Source: Rhabdophis nuchalis (Eukaryota; Chordata; Lepidosauria; Squamata; Natricidae). Taken from it: DNA of 64,000 nucleotides. Numbering within the stretch: position 1 is the stretch's first letter; each line of letters opens with the position of its first letter. The notes below the pieces were generated by a model that was not told the DNA's origin, ran no database searches, and saw nothing but the letters and a program-made list of their open reading frames with translations. Made by a program: the position numbers and the translations under genes. This document shows, piece by piece, positions 11,058-22,766 of the stretch. The stretch spans positions 48,206,605 to 48,270,604 of the forward strand of contig CM077643.1 of assembly GCA_039707465.1 (NCBI GenBank), in the 5' to 3' direction.

Positions 11058-11590
11058 TTAGAACAGAATAGAATAACAGAGTTGGAAGGGACTTTGAAAG
11101 TCTTCTAGTCCAACCCCCTGCCTAGGTAGGAAACCCTACAGACAAATGGTTATTCAACATCTTTTTAAAAATTTCCAGTGTTGGAGTGTTCACAACTCCT
11201 GGAGGCAAGCTGTTCCACTGATTAATTGTTCTAACTGTCCAGAAATTTCTCCTTAGTTCTAAATTGCTTCTGTCCTTGATAAATTTCCACCCATTGCTTC
11301 TGGTCCTGCCCTCAGGTGCTTTGGAGAATAGCATGAACTCCCTCTTCTTTGTGGCAACCCCTGAGATATTGGAACACTGCTATCATGTCTCCCCTAGTCT
11401 TTCTTTTTATTAAACTAGACCTTCTTTTTATTAAACTAGACATACCCAGTTCCTGCAACCGCTCTTCATATGTTTTAGTCTCCAGTCCCCTAATCATCTT
11501 TGTTGCTCTTCTCTGCACTCTTTCTAGAGTCTCCACATCTTTTCTACATCATGGTGAGCAAAACTGAATGCAGAATTCCAAGTGTGGATT
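11058..11590 (-). mobile_element. CR1-type LINE, 3' fragment
   Basis: The - strand encodes [30 protein letters not shown], and then the remainder of the C-terminal segment after a frameshift near 11320. An internal direct duplication near 11405-11440 repeats the SSLIKR region. The left (3') tail shows AGAACAGAATAGAATA, the AATAG type of microsatellite. Confidence 0.9.
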
Positions 11591-12796
11591 GTCATTCTCA
11601 GGACTCATATAGTAGTGGAAGTGGAAAATACCACACAGTCTCTTTCTAAGAGCACATGTTTCAGCATCTTTGCTGAAGAAACAGCAGTCTAGCTAATACC
11701 TAGAAGGAATTTTATTTATTTATTTATATCACACCTTTATTTTTTTATTAATAACTCAAGGAAATGAGCATATCCAACAAACCCTCCTCTTCTTATTTTC
11801 CTCGCAACAAGTCACCCACCTGGCTTTTATGGCTAAGGTGGGAAGTCATGGTCACCTGCTTTTTAGACTGGTGCCTTAATCACTAGCCCATATTGCCTTA
11901 GAATCTTCATAGGGTCCTGTTAACACAAAAGGAAAACTTTTTAATATGGACATGGACAAACAATAATCTAAGACTCTGCTCACTTACAAGCAAGGAGGAG
12001 AGGGATAAGATGCATGGATGTTACGTTCAGAATAGCTGCTCTCATATCTGTGTGAAATTTTGAGCCCACTGTGAGACATACATTTTAAAGTCTTCACTGA
12101 AATTCAGCATTTTCATTAAGGATAGGCAAATGCATTGTTCAGATTCCCCTACGATATATTAATAAGGAGTTGAAAATTCCCAAGAATCAAACTTGGAGAT
12201 GGGTCAGGGAGAGAAAAGAATGTTTTCCAGTCTCATGGAATTGTTGGTTGAGTATTTGTTTGGGATAATAAGCGAAAACCATCTTAGGAATGTCTTTTAT
12301 GCATTTATTCCTTTTTTAAAAAAAAAAAAGAACTCTGCTCTAATCCATAGATACATGCTTTTTGCTGCCTTCCTTGACTTCAAATACTGAAGATGGCTGG
12401 ATTCCACACAACTGGGATCAGCAGAAGAGAGTTTTGGAGAACTCTGACCCTTTTGTTCCAAATAATTTGCCTCTGGCTCCTGCCACATAGCCTGTTTAAT
12501 ACATTCTCTCCAGACTTTCCACAAAAGCAAGACAATTACCAGAACACAGACACCTTTGTAGCTGTGCCTTGGTGAAAGCCCAATTAATTGCGCTGCATTT
12601 TAAAGTAATGTATGCATTAGGGATGGCAGCTGACTGTGTAGCACATTGCTTTGTACTTACTTGTTTATAGAAAAGCTTGCCTCTCTCTTTTAATTAGAAG
12701 GAGGATTTTGCTTTGGGATTCTTTTTGGAGGAAAAGTTCCTTCAGAAAACCAGCTCTGGTGCTCCATGGATTGAAACCCTCATGGGTGCCCTACAG
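11591..12796. other. Intergenic, no gene seen
   Basis: Short open frames only. A TTTA-rich run at 11713-11750 and an A-run at 12314-12328 are the only simple repeats. Confidence 0.5.
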
Positions 12797-12921
12797 CAGG
12801 GGTCTCCAACCTTTGCAACTTTAAGTCTGAAGGACTTCAACTCCCAGATTTCTCCAGCCAGCTCCCAAATCTGGGAGCTGAAGTCCTTCAGACTTAAAGT
12901 TGCAAAGGTTGGAGACCCCTG
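12797..12921. mobile_element. hAT-type hairpin element, complete
   Basis: The element begins CAGGGGTCTCCAACC and ends GGTTGGAGACCCCTG. The two halves are near-perfect inverted repeats over about 55 bases each, with a short asymmetric centre. It is flanked by the perfect 8-bp duplication CCCTACAG (12789-12796 and 12922-12929), diagnostic of hAT insertion. It has no coding capacity. Sister copies are at 38975, 39913, 46819 and 63860. Confidence 0.95.
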
Positions 12922-12929
12922 CCCTACAG

Positions 12930-13860
12930 TGTCACTGGCACTGGGGGGGGGGGGAAGAGGGGGGAGAGGAGGAAAGCCATTGCACGTGATAATTAGCCTC
13001 CTCCCAAATTTATATTTCTGGTGCTAATTGCTGGGCTAAGTGAAGCTCTAGTTTAGCCACAGATGAATCAGCTAAACAAACACAGAGGCAACCAAAACAC
13101 ACAGATGTGCTTCTGTCTCCAAATCTGCATGCTAATTATTGTTTGCAGTCTTCAAAATCCCCCACGCCTGCTCCCTTTCTCACTCCTTGATTACTTCAGT
13201 ACAAAGAGATAACAGCAATCAACACTTCACAGTCTTAAAGAAACAGGTTGGTCAACAGCAAGGACAATAAATAAACACCACAGATGAATGTTCTTTCTCA
13301 AGTTCCTCTCCACTATACCACACTTAAGAATCTTCCTTTCTGGAGAAAATATCTCCCAGTTATTTCAACATGACTTGTGCGTGGCAATGATTAGCCGCAG
13401 CTTCTATTGCCATGACCCCATCTTGCAATATGGCTTTAAGAAATGTTTCTTACTGTATTCAAACTAAGGCAAAAAGGCAAGAGCATAATTAGACATGGAC
13501 TGGGGAGTAAGAGCTGGAAGAGTGATATTTCCCTGATGGCCACTGAAGGTTTTGCACTGCTGAATTGTCAGGAAGTGTGTGAACAGTCACTGAACCTCCA
13601 CATAGGACAAGGGAGGCATTTTGGGGAAACCAAATCCCAGCTTGAGGGAGGAGAGACCCTGGCTTTTTAGCAAGAACAGCCAATAAATGAATGCATCTCG
13701 GAACAAGGTTCAAAGGCATATATTTATAACTATAGAACCCACAAATAAAGGCATACAACATTAGAACTTCTCAGGGCAGGAGTATGAAAGGTGCAACAGC
13801 TGAGCTCCCATCATCCCCAGACCATAGGGATGTAACAAGAAATCAGATGACCTTTTGGAG
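12930..13860. other. Intergenic, no gene seen
   Basis: A G-run with purine-rich flank lies at 12944-12975. The rest is ordinary sequence with no supported coding region. Confidence 0.5.
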
Positions 13861-14088
13861 CAGGGGTAGTCAACCTTTTTATACCTACTGCCCACTTTTG
13901 TATCTCTGTTAGTAGTAAAATTTTCTAGCTGCCCATCGGTTCCACAGTAATGGTGATTTATAAAGTAGGGAAGTCAATTAAATTTTAAAAAAAGGAAAGT
14001 GCTTCAGTATAGGACAAAACCCCTACCGCCCACCATGAAAGCTGGAACGCCCACTAGTGGGCGGTAGGGACCAGGTTGACTACCACTG
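13861..14088 (+). mobile_element. hAT-type element, complete
   Basis: Termini CAGGGGTAGTCAACC and GGTTGACTACCACTG form inverted repeats. The flanking 8-bp duplication TTTTGGAG is perfect (13853-13860, 14089-14096). Internal hallmarks are TACTGCCCACTTTTG and a CCGCCCAC / GTGGGCGG inverted pair. The sister copy at 16155-16380 lies in opposite orientation. Confidence 0.95.
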
Positions 14089-14397
14089 TTTTGGAGGAAA
14101 GGTTTTATGTTAACCAGGTTCTGCCCAATCACACATGACACATCTGAAAAGGGGAAAGCTTGGCTACACCCCAATTCTTTTTATCCAACTCATGGACACG
14201 TGTGCCTGATGAATTCCAAATGGATGAAACTGACTTCATGATGTCTCCTGTTAGTCAGGGGGTCTTAGGATCAGCAACTACGGGTATTTCAAGAGGCTGG
14301 AACTAAATAATCAATACATTCCAGTCTGCCACACATGCTATAATTCCCAGCCAGCTGTAGCCCAGGAGGACAGAGAGATAAAGTCCAGAGGCACTGT

Positions 14398-14852
14398 TTT
14401 AATAAATGTTACTTTATTTATTTTTATTTATTTATTTTATTCAAATTTATACCCCGCACCTTCTCCAAAAAAGGACCCAGAGCGGTGGACAGGAAAATTA
14501 AAAAACAATACAAATATAACAAAAATATAAAAAATTTAAAAAGCTATTATATCCATGCCCTGTGCTAAAATCGTATAAAATCGCCCAAATTAAAATCTAT
14601 CTAAAACAGTCAAAATGGTGGGTTATGCTAGGCCGGCTTGTTGGAAAAGGTGCGTTTTAAGACGCTGGCGGAAGAGGCGGAGGTCTGAGATGGTGCGTAG
14701 TTCGGGGGGCAAGTTGTTCCAGAGGGTAGGGCCTGCCACAGAGAAGGCCCTTCCCCTGGGTGTCGCCAACCGGCATTGCCCAGCCGACGGCACCCTGAGA
14801 AGGCCCTCTCTGTGGGAGCGGATCGGTCGAAGGGATGTATGGGGCAGAAGAC
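14398..14852 (-). mobile_element. L2-type LINE, 3' fragment
   Basis: Reading -, the C-terminal block ('RSHREGLLRVPSA', 'GRAFSVAGPTLWNNLPPELRT', 'RQRLKTHLFQQAGL' equivalents) is followed by a 3' UTR and a TTTATTTATT-type tail on the left. It is 5'-truncated shortly after the block. Confidence 0.85.
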
Positions 14853-14903
14853 TTATTGTTTTGTTGTATGTTGTGAGTCACCAAGAATCTGTGGATGTAA
14901 ATG

Positions 14904-15370
14904 TTATAGAAATAGAACAACAGAGTTGGAAGGTACCGTGGAGGTCTTCTAGTCCAACCCCCTGCTTAGGCAGGAAACCCTACAGCACATCAGACAAATG
15001 ATTGTCCAATCTTTTCTTAAAACTTCCAAAGTTGGAGCATTCACAACTTCTGGAGGCAAGTTGCTCTACTGATTACCGTAATTGTTCTAACTGTCAGGAA
15101 ATTTCTCCTCAGTTCTAAGTTGTTTCTCTCCTTGATTAGTTTCCACCCATTGCTTCTGGTTCTGCCCTCAGGTACTTTGGAGAATAGTTTGACTCTTTCT
15201 TTGTGACAAACCCTAAGATATTGGAACATTGCTATCATATCACCTCTAGCCTTTATTTTCATTAAGCTAGACATACCCAGTTCCTGCAACCATTCTTCAT
15301 ATGTTTTAGCCTCCAGTCCCCTAATCCTCTTTGTTGCTCTTCTCTGCACTCTTTCTAGAGTCTCCACATA
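14904..15370 (-). mobile_element. CR1-type LINE, 3' fragment
   Basis: The - strand encodes [19 protein letters not shown] through LELRRNFLTVRTI, then a frame-disrupting ACCGTA insertion near 15074 and the terminal segment. The left 3' tail is ATAGAAATAGAACAACAGAG, again of AATAG type. It directly follows the L2 fragment. Confidence 0.9.
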
Positions 15371-15375
15371 TTTAT

Positions 15376-16146
15376 GTGATAAATAAATAAATAGATAAAT
15401 GTGTGTGTCTGTGTCTGTTGGTGATTATGGAGGAATAACTAATGACTAATCTACACTGAAATCTAGATGTTTCTGTGTGAGTTTCAAGACTATTTTTGCC
15501 TCTGTAAAAAAAAGGGTTAAATTGTAAATCATGCTTGAGGATGTTTAAGAAGAGATTTACTGGAATCAGAGCTGCCAGGATAAATCCTCATAGCACATTC
15601 ACAGTACTTTAGGAAGACACCTCAGATTTTGTAGGCAGAGGAAGGAGCTGGGAGTTTGCGGGGAAGTCTGTGAAAGGAAGTCCAAAGACAGCCAGACCTT
15701 GCCATAAAATTTCACTCCAATGGTTTGACTCCATTCACTTCCTTTCATTCAGAAGGTGACCAGTAAAATTATCCTTCTTGCTTTACAGTAGGCGTGGGCA
15801 ATTAATTTCAATATGGGAAACTTGGAATGCTGTGAAGGGCCGAACTAATAGACTGAACTTAATTCTCTCAATCTTAATTTTATTGCTTTGTAAAAAGCAG
15901 TAAATGATATGGTTTTGATTTACTGTGAAGGTGTGTAGGCACGCACACATCTACGTACATATATACATTAAAAAATAACAATTGCCTTCAAAATAAAAGC
16001 AATGCAATTGTATTGTGTGCATGGTGTACATTTGTTTACATTTGAGTTTTTAATTTCTGATTGACCTCTATGGACTGGACAGGGACAGCCAAAAAACTAG
16101 ATGCGATTTGAAGAGGATGGTGTGAAATGCACAGGTCTGTTTTACA
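15376..16146. other. Intergenic, no gene seen
   Basis: An AAATAAATAAATAGATAAAT microsatellite lies at the left edge, then ordinary DNA. Around 15790-16140 the text has a GTGGGCAATTAATTTC... opening and an AT-rich body that may be another decayed hAT-type element; I could not fix its ends. Confidence 0.4.
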
Positions 16147-16154
16147 CTGTAACC

Positions 16155-16380
16155 CAGTGGTAGTCAACCTGGTCCCTACCGCCCATTAGTGGGCGTTCCA
16201 GCTTTCATGGTGGGCGGTAGGGGTTTTGTCCAATACTGAAGCACTTTCCTTTTTAAAATTTAATTGACTTCTCTACTTTATAAATCACCATTACTGTGGA
16301 ACTGGTGGGCGGTTAGAAAATTTTACTACTAACAGAGATCCAAAAGTGGGCAGTAGGTATAAAAAGGTTGACTACCCCTG
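16155..16380 (-). mobile_element. hAT-type element, complete
   Basis: This is the same family as 13861-14088 but inverted. It begins CAGTGGTAGTCAACC and ends GGTTGACTACCCCTG. The perfect 8-bp duplication CTGTAACC flanks it (16147-16154 and 16381-16388). Confidence 0.95.
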
Positions 16381-16388
16381 CTGTAACC

Positions 16389-17051
16389 CATGATTATATT
16401 TCATACACTATCAACTTTAACTCTCATTGAATCATGAGAGTGTCTTTCTGGATTATGCCTGATCTGTTCCCCACATCTCCTGATTTTTTAAAAGTGCTCC
16501 TCAACTTGGAGAGTGTTATTTTAATTTTCTTTCCTGCCCCAGGGTGTAACCCCAACTCAAGACCATTGTGGAAAAATGTAAACAAAAGCTTCTAATACTC
16601 TCCATTTGTTACTATTGCCAAGGAATTTAAAAGAATCCCAGAAAGAATGGAGTCATTTGAGGACATTTTATCCAATGGCCTTACAGAACTAAAGTTGGCC
16701 CTGAATGTATCTTCCATACATTTGGTTAACCCTTTTTACATATCATATATATTGAAAGGATTTGATAATGTTTGAGAACTGCCTTTACAAAATTTCTACA
16801 GGAGCTGTGAAAACTTAAGAGCCACTGTGATGTTGAAGGTAGAAGATTAGGATACGATAGCAGCAAAGTGTCTTGGATTCAGATCCTTAGTCATGAAAAT
16901 TGCAGGCTCTGTCACTTACATTCACACTTTCCTTTATTAGATTTATAAATTAAAAAGAAAGTTTATCTAAAATGTTCTCCTTCCAGAAATGGTGGGAAAA
17001 CAGACCAGGGATATATCCATAATGTGAAGAAAACAAGCAGACCATCCAGGA
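16389..17051. other. Intergenic, no gene seen
   Basis: No coding exon, RNA gene or element recognised. Confidence 0.5.
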
Positions 17052-17326
17052 CAGAGGTGGTATTCAGCAGGATCTGACCAGTTCTGGAAAACCAGTAGTG
17101 GATATTTTGAGTAGTTCAGAGAACCAATAAATACAACCTCTGACTGGCCCTTTCCCCATCTATTCTCTGCCTCCTGAGTCCCAGCTGATGGGAAAGAAAC
17201 GGGGATTTTGCAGTAACCTTCCCCTGGAGTGGGGAGGAAATGGAGATTTTACAGTATCCTTCCCCTGCCACGCCCACCAAGCCATGCCCACAGAACCAGT
17301 AGTAAAATTTTTGAATCCCACCACTG
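17052..17326 (+). mobile_element. hAT-type element
   Basis: It starts CAGAGGTGGTATTCAGCAG and ends GAATCCCACCACTG. The interior includes CTCTGACTGGCCC and CCTGCCACGCCCACCAAG. Flanking 8-mers do not match (ATCCAGGA versus ATGTTATC), so its target duplication has decayed or one boundary is wrong. Related copies with readable duplications are at 39307-39548 and 40954-43235. Confidence 0.8.
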
Positions 17327-17471
17327 ATGTTATCATGCATTTGGAAATCATGTAGTATATACAATTCTGCCAGCATCACAGTTCTCTGATGTCCAGGATC
17401 TATTTTCCAAGGAATCTTCCCCACTTATGTTTAACAGCCAGACCGGCTTTGCTTCTCCAAACTGCTTAGGA

Positions 17472-18310
17472 CAGTGGTCGGCAAACCGCGGCTCGCGAGC
17501 CACAAGCGGCTCTTTGGCCCCTCGGGTGCGGCTCTTCCTCTCTCCCTCCCTCCCCCCCTGGGAGGCAACGGAGGGCCCAGCATGTCAGCTGGGGGGGCTG
17601 CGGCTGCCTCTCCCTGTAGCGAACGGGCGGGCGGCAGGAGCGCCCGGGGCTGTGGCTGTCTGGGCGCCGCCAGGCCTGTCCGGGCGCTGCTTGCCTGCCT
17701 CCCTCCCAGCCCCGTGTGGCGGGCAGCCTGGAGGGCGCGCCTCGGTGGCCATTGGAGGGAGCTGGTGGAAACGCGCCCGGCTGTCCTGCCCGATGCGCTC
17801 GGACGGTGGGAGCTGCGTGTCGCAGGGCTCGGGGGCAGCAGCAGCAGCAACAACAGCCGCCTGCAGAGTCTGCCGAGCCACGCTTTCTGGGGCTTGCCGC
17901 CGCACGGGGCTGGGAGGGAGGTGGGTGTGCAGCACCCGGACAGCCCCAGCGGCACTTGGGTGGCCGCGGCCTTGGGTGCTGCATGCCCACCTCCCTCGTT
18001 GCGGGAGGAGGCAGTCGTGGGCTCCCCGGCCGGTGTGCCGGGCTTTCCACTGCTTCCGGGGGGGGGGGGAAGGGAGGGAGAGAGGGAGGGAGAGACTGAC
18101 ATGCAGAGAGAGGCACAGAGAGAGAGGGAGGGAGGGAATCACAGAGAGAGAGAGACACACACACAGGCACACACACACACAGAATGACAGATGGGTGGAG
18201 GGAGGAGAGAGAGACATAAAGAGAGAGATAGACAGAGAGCGACAAAAAGAAAAAGAGAGAAAGAGAAAGAAAAAATAGAAAGAAAAAGAAAGTGGGAGAG
18301 AGAGAGAGAG

Positions 18311-18389
<79 letters not shown>

Positions 18390-18582
18390 AAATTTTGGTT
18401 GCTAAGCAGGACCGTCGTTAAGTGAGTTTCACCACATTTTCCAAGTTGGCCACGCCCACCTGGTCACATGACCGCTGAGCCACTCCCACAAAACAGGCCA
18501 CACTTTTTGGCTCTCAAAAGAAATTTCAATCGTGGTACTGTTGATATTTGGCTCTCTTGACTAATAAGTTTGCCCACCACTG
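17472..18582 (+). mobile_element. hAT-type element, complete, 1.1 kb, GC-rich interior
   Basis: Termini CAGTGGTCGGCAAACCG and AAGTTTGCCCACCACTG are inverted repeats. The perfect 8-bp duplication GCTTAGGA flanks it (17464-17471 and 18583-18590). The first 590 bases are very GC- and CpG-rich. Then come GA- and CA-rich simple sequence and a long GAAA run, and finally about 190 bases shared with the right part of the element at 1-1410. Long overlapping frames occur in all readings of the GC-rich part, but that is expected from the composition; none resembles a transposase. Confidence 0.95.
18295..18391. repeat. (GAAA)n microsatellite
   Basis: About 80 bases of almost pure GAAA repeats follow a (GA)n run, within the hAT-type element at 17472-18582. 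Confidence 0.95.
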
Positions 18583-18590
18583 GCTTAGGA

Positions 18591-19790
18591 GAACGGGAGA
18601 ATAAAAACAGAAGGTAAAGCTATCCTGAATGGCTGGAGGTTGACTCAGCCTTCCATACTTCTGAAGTTGGTAAGGCGAGGACCCAGATTGTCAGGGGTAA
18701 TTATGCTGACTCTGTAAACCCCTCAAAGAGTGCTGGAAAGCATTGTGAAGTGGTATATAGGTCTACATGCTATTGCTGTGTAACTGAACCCAAGCGCCGA
18801 TGTAAAGCTATGCATAAACAATGTACAGGGCACCCAAACACATAAGACCCTTTTCTGTAGTTGGCGGTACAAGACGGTCTATAACAATTAGCTACGCAAG
18901 GTCTCCAGGCTATTCTTGAATTCTGAAATGAAATATATTTCATACTAAGTAACCATTGGTGCTTGGAAGGGGGTGGGGGTGGGGGAAAGCAGAGATTGGT
19001 TTATGTGGAGAATTTCCCCTTTTCCCCACATCTGGTCCTCATAAAACAGCAACCAGCAAAATGCTTGAGATCCAATTTCTTCATCAGCTGCTTGGAGATG
19101 AGATTCTACCGGTGTGGGGTGGGGGGAAAGTTGTTCTCTTAAAAAAAGAGAGACACTGCCTCCACATTAAAATATTCTGATTCTTATTTTCCGCTTGAAA
19201 GTCCTTGCTTCTTTTCTCTTCTTTGTCTGCTTTGCTGGTCTTATCTGCCAAATGTGGTCTAAGTTCTCCAGAAAAAAAAATTATTTTCCTGTGGCAATGG
19301 GTTGTCTTGTTAATAAAATGTCCTCATTCTACCGTCATCCTGGCCTAGTCAGCCCAATATTTGTGGTTTCTTGTCTGGTCATTTTTTAGAACCCTTAGAC
19401 ATCTGGCTTAGTAGTCATGACATTCCTGCAGTTGTTCTAAGAAGATGAATTTCCACTATCTATATTTGGGGCCTTTTGAGAGGATTTTGTCCATGGGTGC
19501 CTTTTCTCACACACACACACCCATTTCACAATTTTTTGTCAAGCAAACAGCAATTAGATGCACATCCCATTGAAAATTTGTTTGGAAGTTGCAGAGCCAG
19601 CAATGGTGGCTTCTGGGAGTTGTAGTTTAACCACACCTGAAAGATCACTGCAAGAAGGGCACAAGTATAATGCAAATATTTATATCGACATCTAGCTGAC
19701 CATGTGGAGCAGAAACATCAGATTAACCCTCTACTGTACAATTTGGAATTCCACTCACACATAGTTTCACAAAGGTCTACACAGGACACA
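18591..19790. other. Intergenic, no gene seen
   Basis: Short frames only. A GGGTGGGGGTGGGGG run at about 18970-18985 is the only simple feature. Confidence 0.5.
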
Positions 19791-19794
19791 GGCA

Positions 19795-20372
19795 CTCGAA
19801 AGCTGCAGTTAGTCCAGAATGCAGCCGCACGGGTGATTACGGGAGCGCCTAGACACTCCCATATAACACCGATCCTGCGCGAGCTGCACTGGCTTCCTGT
19901 GGCCTTTCGGGTGCGCTTCAAGGTTCTGACGACCATCTTCAAAGCGCTCCATGGCTCGGGACCTAGTTACATGTGAGACCGTCTCCTGCCCCATACATCC
20001 CTAAGACCGCTCCCACAGAGTTGGCCTTCTCAGGGTGCCGTCGGCCGGACAATGCCGACTAGCGACACCCAGGGGGAGAGCCTTCTCTGTGGCAGGCCCA
20101 GCCCTTTGGAACGACCTACCCCCTGAACTTCGCACCCTCTCCGACTTCTGCCTCTTCCGCAAGTGCTTAAAGACACATTTGTTCCATCTAGCCGGCCTAG
20201 CGTAACCTCCAAAATGACTTTTAGATAGTTTTAAATTTTGGGAATTTTAATCTGGTTTTAGCGCAGGGTTTTTATCAAATAATTTTTTTTAATGTGTTTT
20301 AATATTCCTGTGCGCCGCCCTGGGTCCGTTTGGAGAAGGGCGGGGTATAAATTTAATAATAAAATAAATAAA
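19795..20372 (+). mobile_element. L2-type LINE, 3' fragment
   Basis: The + strand encodes RKLQLVQNAAARVITGAP, HITPILRELHWLPVAF, and FKALHGSGPSYM followed by a stop. It continues in shifted frames through the C-terminal block to the 3' UTR, with TGTGCGCCGCCCTGGGTCC and the GGTATAAATTTAATAATAAA tail. Confidence 0.9.
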
Positions 20373-21020
20373 TATAACTGAGATCTGTATTTTAACAATA
20401 TGTGATGTATACAGGTCACATGGTCAATCGATTTGAGAAGCAGAACTATTTAATCTTGGGAGAATTCTCAAAGCGACCATGAGAAACAAAACAGAAAACC
20501 TGATAGTTATAAAAACAAAGGCCTGATGGATACGGACCAGACCATCTGGGAGAAGGGGTCAAATAAGGTGGGGGAGAAAACCCAAACATAAGAGATTTGG
20601 GGCTTTTTGCGAGTTTGCTTAAGTGGTTGCTTCCTGCCTGAGAACGAAGCCTGACAAGACACAGAGACTCTGTGAAATATGTCATGCTCACTTGATAGCC
20701 TCCATTTGGTTGCAACAAAGAAGATGGTGACATTTTTGGCTGGATTTGTATGACTTTTGAAGTCTAAAAGTTTGGCCCAATAATCCTGTGTCCACATCCA
20801 TCCCCATCTCCTCCAAAGCTTTGATCCTGATATTATCCAAACCCCGAGGAACCAATCAAGAGAAAGCGGACTTTGTAGCCTATGTTAAATTAGAAAGGCC
20901 ATACATGCATGCTTGTTATCTGGCTTAGTATGTCATGTGACCACAACTTCCATTTGTCTGCTCAAAAAGCAGGCCCATAGGAGGTCTTCATATTCAGATG
21001 TCTTGGATTCGTAATCAGAA
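20373..21020. other. Intergenic, no gene seen
   Basis: Two overlapping - strand frames of about 95 codons at 20446-20797 show no recognisable domain and no splice context. I do not call them genes. Confidence 0.4.
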
Positions 21021-21350
21021 TGGTTCTATAGCCATGAGGGCAAATCTATGGCATGCGTGCCAGAGGTGGCACCACAGAGCCCTCTCTGTGGCCACACACC
21101 CCATTGCCTTCTGGTTTTTGATGCACGCATGTGTGCCAGGCAGCTGGTCTTTGCGCATGCTGGAGCACCGGAAACCCAAAGACTATGGCCAGTGTGCATG
21201 CAAGTGCCAGAAACCAGAAGACCAGATGGCTGGTGCATGCATGTGCATTGGCTACCTGGTCTTCGGGTTTCTGGCGCTCTGGCATGCATGCGCATGCACA
21301 CACACACATGTTCGGGTTTGGGCACTAGGTGTCGAAAAGGGTTGCCAGCT
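21021..21350 (-). mobile_element. Decayed hAT-type element
   Basis: GGGCAAATCTATGGCATGC, GTGCCAGAGGTGGCACCAC and GAGCCCTCTCTGTGG are typical of a reptile hAT family whose ends read roughly GATGGCGAACC. The right side (GGGTTTGGGCACTAG, AAAAGGGTTGCC) would be the complementary terminus. It is rich in GCATGC palindromes. Boundaries are approximate and I see no target duplication. Confidence 0.5.
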
Positions 21351-22765
21351 TCCTTTCTGTTCCTTTCCTTCCTTTCCCTTCCTTCTTTCCCACCACTTCC
21401 CCACTCCCTTTTTTCCTACTGAGTCCTGTTGGGATTGTTCAGGTAATGACCATCTTGTGTCCCCCCCCCACCTTTAATTATTAAATTTATATTAAATTTA
21501 ATTATTAAATTCATCTCACTATCCAAACAGACTCTGAGCAGTTTTTAATTGGATGCTTTCAACCGAAGTTTGTGCTTAAAAATGACTGGTTACAAATATA
21601 AAAATAAGCGTTAAAAATCCCTTAACCCTTTGTTAGCTTTCCTATATATTCTATGGAAATTACTATAAGAAAACACAAATGTTACCATTATTAATATTAT
21701 TAAAATACAGTTTAAAGAATTAAATGTTAATGTTATTTACAGTACTATCAATGAAACAATCTCAAACTGAGAAATTTTTCAAAGTGGGAAGCAAAATATT
21801 ACTACTTGTTATTGGAAATGCATTGTGGTAATAAAATTATTTTACTTTCTGACAAAAAAAAATGACTGGAATATTTCTTAAAAGACAAGAGTTTTAAAAA
21901 TTGCATTTTTGAGTCTGGGAATCCTGATGGTTGATAGATACAGCATAGATATTCTGGCACCACTGATCAAAAGGCAACGTTCACCAAATCCTTCTCAAGT
22001 TCTTGCAGAACCTTACACCCTGTCTTGAAAATCCGAAGAAGCCACAGGAAGAAAGACCCTTGAGCAGGTCAGTGTTGGTCCCATCAGGTCAGTGATGGGA
22101 CCAACAGCTCCAAACTCTCTCCTCCCCCCCCCCCAATTGTTCTCTGCATACAAATGTAATGATAGGCATTAGCTGGTTTTGAAAGATCCCCGTGCTGATC
22201 ATAACAAAGAAAAGGGATGGAGGAGAATTGGCATTTTCTCCTCCTCCAGGCCCCTCCGCCATGTGGGGTTAACAGAAAAAAGAGCTTGCAGACTAGAAAG
22301 GACTGTGATGAGGGACACAAGTATATATTTGAGTCTGCACTTAATGGTTTGAACCAATGTTTTTAAAAACAGGGTGTGTGTTTAAAACAGAGCGAGATAA
22401 CTTCAGATATTTAGCCAAAGGGCAGAGATCTATTATTAAACTATCCATCAACTATCTATCCATTTGCAAAGTCTCAGCCAGGGTTGAATAATGATTATAA
22501 TCTATTCGGTATTTGCTGTTGTTGCAAATAGACAAATGAAAGGATTCAGTTAAAAGATGTCTGTAAATATTTTCAGGAATATAAGAGTTTTCGGCTGCAA
22601 GGCTGGCATTTTTGGCAAACATTTTCTTAAGAGGAGAAAAAGGACTGACTGTATTCACATAACACACACACACACACACACACTATACCAAATTATAAAA
22701 GAAGGATGTGGGTTGACTTTGTATCACACATTAGCCTAAAACTGGCATAACTAGCTTAAAAGTAA
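21351..22765. other. Intergenic, no gene seen
   Basis: It contains a CCTTCC-rich stretch near 21360-21400, AT-rich sequence to 21900, a C-run at 22124-22133 and a CA run at 22662-22682. No coding support. Confidence 0.5.
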
Positions 22766-22766
22766 A

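Noticed and set aside
17427..18278. Long overlapping open frames on both strands (up to 283 codons)
   Set aside because: They lie inside a complete hAT-type element in very GC-rich and simple sequence, where stop codons are rare by composition. No domain is visible and several frames are open at once.
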